Part shown: positions 58,161 through 64,000 of the stretch, piece after piece
Position numbering within the stretch: the stretch's first letter is position 1
Layout: each line of letters opens with the position of its first letter
DNA from: Camellia lanceoleosa
Lineage: Eukaryota; Streptophyta; Magnoliopsida; Ericales; Theaceae
Length of the DNA: 64,000 bases
Assembly: GCA_025200525.1 (NCBI GenBank)
Contig: CM045761.1
Location: 140,494,223 to 140,558,222, forward strand
Direction: 5' to 3'
The notes under the pieces: generated by a model
Databases searched by the model: none
Told to the model about the DNA's origin: nothing
Seen by the model: only the letters and a program-made list of their open reading frames with translations
Program-made: the position numbers and the translations under genes

Positions 58161-58498
58161 TTTTGTTGTTGTTGTAGGGAATTAGTTTTAAGTATGAAAG
58201 ATCATTTCTCCCAAAATCAATGCACAATTTTTTGTTGAGTTGGAGTGTTGTAGAGAAATTATCAATTCATGTATGGCTGATGTTTTTATTGTTAATGCTT
58301 TGTACATGTGACGAAGGCATCGAAATTTGGTGAGGAGAATAGTTCTAAAGGCTCTATTAATAGAGGTAATCAAGATTCCATTCATTTTTTTTGCTTCTAT
58401 TTTTCAAATTTTGTACATTCATGTTGTAAGTTGATGATTTGATCTCTTACTCGATTTCCATAGTTCAAAGACCAACTTTTTCATGTCACTTGGAATAA
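58161..58498. other. Unique flank between the array and the CACTA-like element
   Basis: AT-rich single-copy sequence. TTGTTGTTGTTGTAG followed by GGAATTAG resembles an intron end, but no coding frame of note follows. No gene is supported. Confidence 0.5.
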
Positions 58499-58514
58499 AA
58501 CTACAATAAAAAAA

Positions 58515-58850
58515 GGTTTTTACGGTGTGCAATGCACGCCGTAAAAATCCTTCTACGACGTGCATTGCACGTTATATTATGACCAGTCATGGAAAGTCAT
58601 TCACTTTCAATGACATGCTTTGTACGCCGTTGAAAACTATTTAACGGCAGATTTTGTGCGTCGTCGTTACTTTTTCTACAACATGCTATAGTACGCTGTT
58701 AAAAACTACTTAACGATAGATTTTGTGCGTCATTGTTACTTTTTCTACGACTACTTTTGCTCGCCATTAATTGGTGAGACAAATAATGACGTTGATTGTG
58801 CGCTATAAAATATATAATACAACGACTTATTATGCCTGTCGTAGAATATG
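58515..58850. repeat. Left subterminal repeats of the CACTA-like element
   Basis: Variants of TACGGTGTGCAATGCACGCCGTA, which is itself nearly palindromic, and of TTTTGTGCGTCGTCGTTACTT recur about every 40-70 bp. They are probable transposase binding sites. Confidence 0.7.
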
Positions 58851-59184
58851 CAGTTTTTTTATTTATTTTTAAATTCAGCAGGTTCTATTTGACCAATTTT
58901 GTACAATCTAACAAATATTACAAGCAAGCATCACAAAACATCAAACCATACAAAAAAAAAAAAAAAAAAAAACATTACAAACAAGTTTCACAAATATATA
59001 TATATGTAAGTATCAATCAATCACTAAAATATTAATTCAAGCATAAAAAAAACTATTTATAAGTTTCAAACATCCAAAATTTGTCTGTACATTACAAACC
59101 ATCAAAAACTATGTTTCTAAACATCAAAACTTATCCTCAACTTCAAAACCATCCAAAAAGTTGTAAATCATCCCCCCCTCCTCC

Positions 59185-59437
59185 CTAAAAGGTACAAAAT
59201 TTACCCAAATATCTTCTTGTGAATGTACCATCATGGGTTGATTCAATTGCATCAACACTCGGCTTGTGCCGTCCATATCTTTATATTAGAAAATTCCTAA
59301 TAGCTTGGATTTCTTCTTCATAAGCTTCCTTTCTTAGAGCAACCAAGCTTGAAACAACATTAGTAGAAAGAGCATATATTGGATTATAAGCATGGATAAA
59401 ATAATCCCTCCCAAGAAAATAAGATAGTGGCTCATAC
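59185..59437 (-). pseudogene. Captured exon with GT31 galactosyltransferase-like start
   Basis: On the minus strand an acceptor ATGCAG at 59438 opens a frame of 84 codons ending at TAG 59185-59187, with one internal TAA after RNFLI. The first third, [20 protein letters not shown] then SSLVALR, resembles the plant beta-1,3-galactosyltransferase (GT31) stretch that contains YGPIYVLSADVVASLVALR. The rest ([29 protein letters not shown]) was not recognised and may come from another source. It is non-functional alone. Family assignment is from memory of the motif and moderate. Confidence 0.45.
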
Positions 59438-59793
59438 CTGCATGAATTAAACTGATTTGATTACTTCATAATAACAATTATAAAGTTAGCACTTAGCACT
59501 AATTTTTGCTTAGGATAGCTCTAATTCCAACTTCGACAAAAATTTCACAGTTGCCTCTTGCCACATAGCAACAAAGACACTTTATATTATTATCTATAAT
59601 CCAAAACAAAATACCTAGAACTTTCATATTGATTATCAAACATCAAAACATAGACAAAAAGAGAGTAAGGATTGCCACAAACTAAAGTATTAATGTAAAT
59701 GTCACAATATAGACACACACACACACACACACAAGTATTTATTTGTATATATGATTAAGAAAGAAAATATTAAATAGATAAAAAAAATCTTAC

Positions 59794-59920
59794 ATCTTTA
59801 AGACATGATCTTGAGCCATAGAACAGGAGATGCCAGACTAGTCACAAGGACCAGCATCTACCACATTCCAATTTGACAATGCCATAAGTAGGTCCTCATT
59901 TATAGTTTCCTTGAAGGCAT
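59794..59920 (-). pseudogene. Captured LRR receptor-kinase N-terminal exon fragment
   Basis: The minus-strand frame reads FKETINEDLLMALSNWNVVD then AGPCD*SGISCSMAQDHVLK and stops at a GTAAGA donor (59793). This is the LRRNT cap of plant LRR receptor kinases of the type that begins ALQ-FKEAIYEDP...LSNWN...DPCDWSGVSCS, with the conserved Trp codon changed to TAG. No leucine-rich repeats or kinase follow in the window. It therefore looks like a gene piece carried by the transposon, as is known for CACTA and Pack-type elements. Confidence 0.65.
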
Positions 59921-60175
59921 AAAAAGCAAACACTAAACAAAAAACAGAATCCCAATGAGACAAAAAATTAAAAAAATTAAAAAAAATCCATCAAAACAAC
60001 AACAAAATCCAAGAAATTTTCCCCAGAAAAGTGTCAAATCATATACCACATTCATATAAATACTAGAAATTAAGATTAGATACCCTATAGAGATTTGTAG
60101 TTTCTTAAATAGAGACTGTGAATCAAGATCTAAGCAAGGAACAAAGTAAAATTGATAAATTTTCAAACACATACC

Positions 60176-60361
60176 TTCACTTAATGCAGACGCGTCAAGG
60201 AACCCTTTGAATTTGGATGAGATGCTTGTTTTGGTCTGACCAATGGATGGGAAATAGTTGTAGAAGGGTCAAAGCATCATGATACCCCACATTGGAAATA
60301 GGTTCATGATACACTTGATGAGTATGTAGTATGCAGCATCTCTATTTGTTCTGTCAAACAT
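60176..60361 (-). pseudogene. Unrecognised captured exon-like fragment
   Basis: The minus-strand frame from ATG 60361 (MFDRTNRDAAYYILIK) runs with one stop after WGIMML through PFYNYFPSIGQTKTSISSKF and LDASALSEG to a GTATGT donor at 60175. Codon usage and the donor suggest a former exon. No family was recognised. Confidence 0.35.
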
Positions 60362-63000
60362 TTTAATCAATTATCCAAATATGACTTTCTAAGTCTTGTA
60401 GATAGCTTCCTAAGCTTCAAGCTAAATTAGTACTTCAATGTACTTCTAAGAATCACTTCTAAAACATCCAAACAAACAGTTATAGCAGCAATAAACATGT
60501 ATTGCTATCATATAACAAGTTTCTAGCCAATGCTGCCATTGAAAATATTCACCTCGCAGACCTTGCAAACAAAGGAAGCTTGGCACACTTGTCACTAAAT
60601 AACCCAAAAAAATATTTCAGTCACACCCAAAAAATATTTCAATTCCAATGTAATTCAATATAATTTTATCAGTTGCTAAATATTTCTAAAACAATGGTTT
60701 GGCTTGAGAGTATTAAGTTAACAAGAGCAAAGACTACTTTGTAGAGAAAAGTAAAATAGAGTCATAGATTTAAAGATAATGACTTCTATATAAAAAAAAA
60801 TAAATAAATAAAAATTACACTACTTTTGGGAATACAATGAATGATAGAAATTGAAAAAAGAATACCTCTGTGCTGCAAAAATGCAAAGAATTCTAGGAGT
60901 TAAATATTCATAGATCCCATTGCTTTTCATTCATTCTGTAGATGCCACATGGATGGGCATTTGGAAGCTGAGAGAGATCACAATTACAATAACTGATTAC
61001 AAGAAAAATTAGAAGAAAAAAAAATAGTTAGCTCTACGAAAAGTTTTGTGCAAAAATTTGTTTTAGTTTTCTTTCTACATAAAGGACTAATATGAATTTT
61101 TCCAATTGCAAGAATTTTTCCAATTGCTTCCCTGCATAATAAGATATTATACACCCTATTAAAGGGGCCTACACAAAGAAGATATGTCCTATTTAAGAAA
61201 TGATCCCTCCCAAGGTAAAGGCTGAACTTTCAGCTATTTCTTATTCAATCCAAAAGCATCATTATTATTAACTGCTACGGTTGATACATGTCTATGAATA
61301 ATTAGTATTCCAAACATTAGAAAATATTTTTAAGAAAATATTCTTTTCATCCCCCATTATCATGTTTGTCCATTGGAGTCAACCACACAAATCCAATTTA
61401 TTATCCCTTTTAAGGAAGCAACTAAAAGAGATAATTGGGAAAATAGAGAGAAAAATAAAACTAAATCTATCAACTGAAATAAAAATAACAATAAAAAAAG
61501 AATTCATAGCTAAATAAATTAGAGCCTAACAACCAATTTGAACAATGTCATGATGTGGTTGTCAACCGAAATGTAGAATTTTAATCCCAAAAAAAGAAGA
61601 AGAAGAGTAATAGTTTCCTTAGCCATTTTGATTAATGCAAGAAGTAAGACTAAGAAAAAGCAATTGTGGGAAAATTCAAGTGGAACCAAATGCTGATGCC
61701 TCATCAAGTGGAACCAAGTCATTCACATTTTTATAAGCATGTTTCTTCAAATTTTCCACCAAACCCTGCTAATGAAACAGGGAAGTTAATCACATTTGAA
61801 TCAGGACACTGATGACAATAGAAACAACAATGTAATTTACTTACCTTAAAAAGCCATAATTGAGGAGCAAATACTCCTAATGAGCTAGTGATGGAGCAAG
61901 AACTTTTTGTTCTTTTCTTTCTTGTTTTCTTTTAACTACTGTTTATTTTTTATTTTGATTGTTAGAGGTTTATTATGCCCGGCAATTTCCAAAGACAAAA
62001 CTTAGGGATTTAGTCTACAGAGCATAGCCACGGTTAATTGGTTCCTAGGACAGATTAAGACCGTGTTTAGATCTTGGATTTGGGTAGGCAAAGGAAATGG
62101 GAAGGAAAATATTAATGAATTATAAGCTAATTTTGTTTCACATTGTCCTCTACTTTTCTTTTCCCTCCTTAAATCCCTATCCAAATTCATGACTCAAGCA
62201 CAGCATAAGTAGAGTGTTGCTGATTGAAAATTGACATTATTAGTGCAATCATTGCTCTGTACTCACACAACTATATTTTGCCTGAGTATATTGCATTTGA
62301 GTTGGGATGTGTTTTAAAATTGACCTAGCATGCTACCTCAAATCAATGAATGTCATGAGTGTTTCATGGGTCAAAATGCAATTGCATTAACACCGGGTCC
62401 TAAATTTTCTGATGTTGAATAGTGCAAGCCTAGGTAACATGATGCAATTTTGTGAGATCTAGAATCTTAGCTAAAGGTTTGATTTTAAAATAATAATAAT
62501 AATAATTAAAAGCGATTTTAACTTGAAATCTGAAAACAGAGTAAATTAGCATGAATTCCAATCACTGTGCCCACTGATGTTCAATAGGAAAATGTTTGGT
62601 GTAGAAGCATTTTGTGGTATTTTACATGTTCATACACAGTTCAACTAACCACAACAAGAAAAACCATAAAGCAAGATCTATTTAGTGTATGTTTTGGAGA
62701 AACTAGAGTTAAGCTGCGATTTAAATAAATTTCAGGTTAGGAAGGTGCACCATCTGAAATACACAATCCCTAAAAAACTGGGTTAGCTAGGAACCTGCAA
62801 GAGCAAACTGTGAGAGAAACTAGTAGAAGTGCTGCAGTCACTCAACCCACAAACTCACCCTCTCACACAATATAATGGGGTGAACTCACATCACTCAAGC
62901 TTTGACACCAAATTTCTAGCCCTAGCCACAACCAGGCTATCAGGTAGGTCCTTGAATCAATCAATAACAGCCTCCTCTCCCCTTCTACTTCAACAATGTT
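60362..63000. other. Interior of the CACTA-like element without clear genes
   Basis: AT-rich sequence with short exon-like islands on the minus strand (60548-60605 ending in a GTGAAT donor; 60870-60965 ending in GTATTC), none of them recognised. The region 61300-62600 appears intronic or non-coding. Confidence 0.4.
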
Positions 63001-63530
63001 TGACCACTTAGTCTGAAGCAGGTTGAACGCTGAAGTGCATGAGTGGATATTTCCTCTCGAGCAAGTTTAATGGGTACCAGATCCTCCCTCGAAACCCCCC
63101 TAACATATTTGCTTTCATGGTGTTGAGCCTAGCCTGCAGGTCCTCAATAGCCCAAAACTGAGAAATTACCACATTCGAACCCCGATTTGAAACCCTACCT
63201 CTAGTTGAACCTCACTCATCAGGACCAAGAGCATCCATCACAATAATTTATGATCGAAGGCCCTCCATAGAAGTAGTGAACGACCTCGAACTAGGGCTAA
63301 GACTCCCTTCACCCCCCATCTTCAATCTATTAACACTAATTGAAGGAACCTCCTTAGAGGAAATTACCGATTCCCCTTGCTCTAAGCTCAAAGTCGATTC
63401 CGTTTGCCCTAAACCCAATAACGCTGGTGATTTCGAATCCCTAACTACATCCTTAGCCCTAGACGAAGCCCCTTTGGTAAACTATGGAGACTCCATCGAC
63501 ATCAATGAGCTACTGAAACCCTAGAATTTT
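63001..63530. other. Coding-like region near the right subterminal zone, strand unresolved
   Basis: A higher-GC island. On plus, 63276-63524 is open for 82 codons (MNDLELGLRLPSPPIFN... to INELLKP). On minus, frames starting near 63503 (MSMESP, then one stop, then a Ser-rich stretch) continue with WAIEDLQARLNTMKANMLGG near 63130-63160. A 5' exon of an internal gene read inward from the right end would be expected on the minus strand, as for the other fragments. No domain was recognised on either strand. Confidence 0.35.
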
Positions 63531-63764
63531 AGGAATTCCAGAGAGATGGAAGAGCTTCTCTCACTAACCCATGTCACTAATGGTGTTCTTTGTTCTTCAT
63601 TTATGATTAGAACCATTGGGTATAGATTGGCGTTGGGGGTCAGGGCCTTTGATTTTTTTTTTTTAATTTTATTTTTGGTGCTTGGTGCTCAAAATTTTTA
63701 TTTTGGCACTATTTTTTTTTTTAGTCGTACCTTTCATGACAGCAATTGTGTGTTGTAGAAAGTA

Positions 63765-64000
63765 CAATATTTTAAATGGCTGGCTTTTGTGCGTCGTGGA
63801 AAGTGAAATTTTTAACGGATGGCTTTTTGTGCGCCGTGAAATGTTCAATATTTTTAATAGCTGGTGTACGCGTGTCATGTATAGTTGATGTATTAATGGC
63901 ATGCCATATGCACGTCATAGAAAGTTTTATTATTTATAGCTAACATTGCAAGCCGTAAAAAAATCATCGTTATTAGCATTCATGACCTACGCAATAGACA
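63765..64000. repeat. Right subterminal repeats of the CACTA-like element
   Basis: Repeated phrases TTTTGTGCGTCGTGGAAAG, TTTTTGTGCGCCGTGAAA, GCACGTCATAGAAAG and GCAAGCCGTAAAA, spaced about 50 bp, mirror the left zone. The window ends before a terminus is reached. Confidence 0.65.

Larger units (their letters stand above)
58499..64000. mobile_element. CACTA-like DNA transposon, right end beyond the window
   Basis: The left end AACTACAATAAAAAAAGG resembles a CACTACAA...-type terminus with the first base changed. Both flanks carry dense subterminal motifs on ACGGCGTGC/GTGCGTCGT (58520-58850 and 63770-63990), in several copies and both orientations, as in En/Spm elements. No transposase was recognised; the interior holds intron-bearing gene fragments on the minus strand. 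The superfamily call is inference; the right terminus and target duplication are needed to prove it. Confidence 0.6.

Overview
This is nuclear DNA of a flowering plant, most likely a dicot. It is AT-rich, carries one wall-associated-kinase-type receptor gene with plant-like introns, and otherwise consists of plant transposable elements nested in one another. No rRNA gene, functional tRNA gene or CRISPR array was seen.

Layout. 1-7101: the 3' part, PBS and 5' LTR of a Ty3/gypsy retrotransposon of the Tat type on the minus strand. It has a second RNase H, hairpin-forming tandem repeats downstream of pol, and an acidic antisense ORF at the left edge; its coding region is broken by frameshifts and an internal deletion. 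7102-9637: repeat-rich spacer with a PIF/Harbinger-type MITE (TTA target duplication) inside a roughly 95-bp tandem repeat. 9638-13384: a WAK-like receptor kinase gene in three exons. The kinase exon is intact, but the extracellular exon has two in-frame stops. Intron 2 contains a roughly 394-bp unit present three times, and a tRNA-derived SINE has inserted at the stop codon. 13604-17415: AT-rich spacer with a degenerate Helitron 3' end.

17421-25991: a full-length Ty1/copia element on the minus strand (TSD AGTTG), whose 5' LTR is split by a solo LTR (24391-25450, TSD GATTT). 25997-31088: LTR-like debris and a roughly 385-bp tandem array. 30981-40330: a TGTAAC-type solo LTR (TSD TGACT) inserted in that array and itself split by a second copia element of the same family (31089-38385).

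41316-58160: a tandem array A1-H1-A2-H2-A3. A is an AT-rich block of about 2.07 kb present three times; H is a Helitron of about 5.3 kb encoding a RepHel protein on the minus strand, with a 3' hairpin and CTAG end, present twice. Differences between the copies fall repeatedly at CAG/CTG triplets, which suggests consensus errors at methylated CHG sites rather than, or as well as, real decay. 58499-64000: the left end and body of a CACTA-like DNA transposon that has picked up host gene pieces (an LRR receptor kinase N-terminal exon and a GT31 galactosyltransferase-like piece); its right end lies just beyond the window.

The only host gene supported is the WAK-like receptor. The rest reflects repeated rounds of retrotransposition, Helitron amplification and gene-fragment capture. 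Element boundaries are given to the base where target duplications could be read; otherwise they are approximate.
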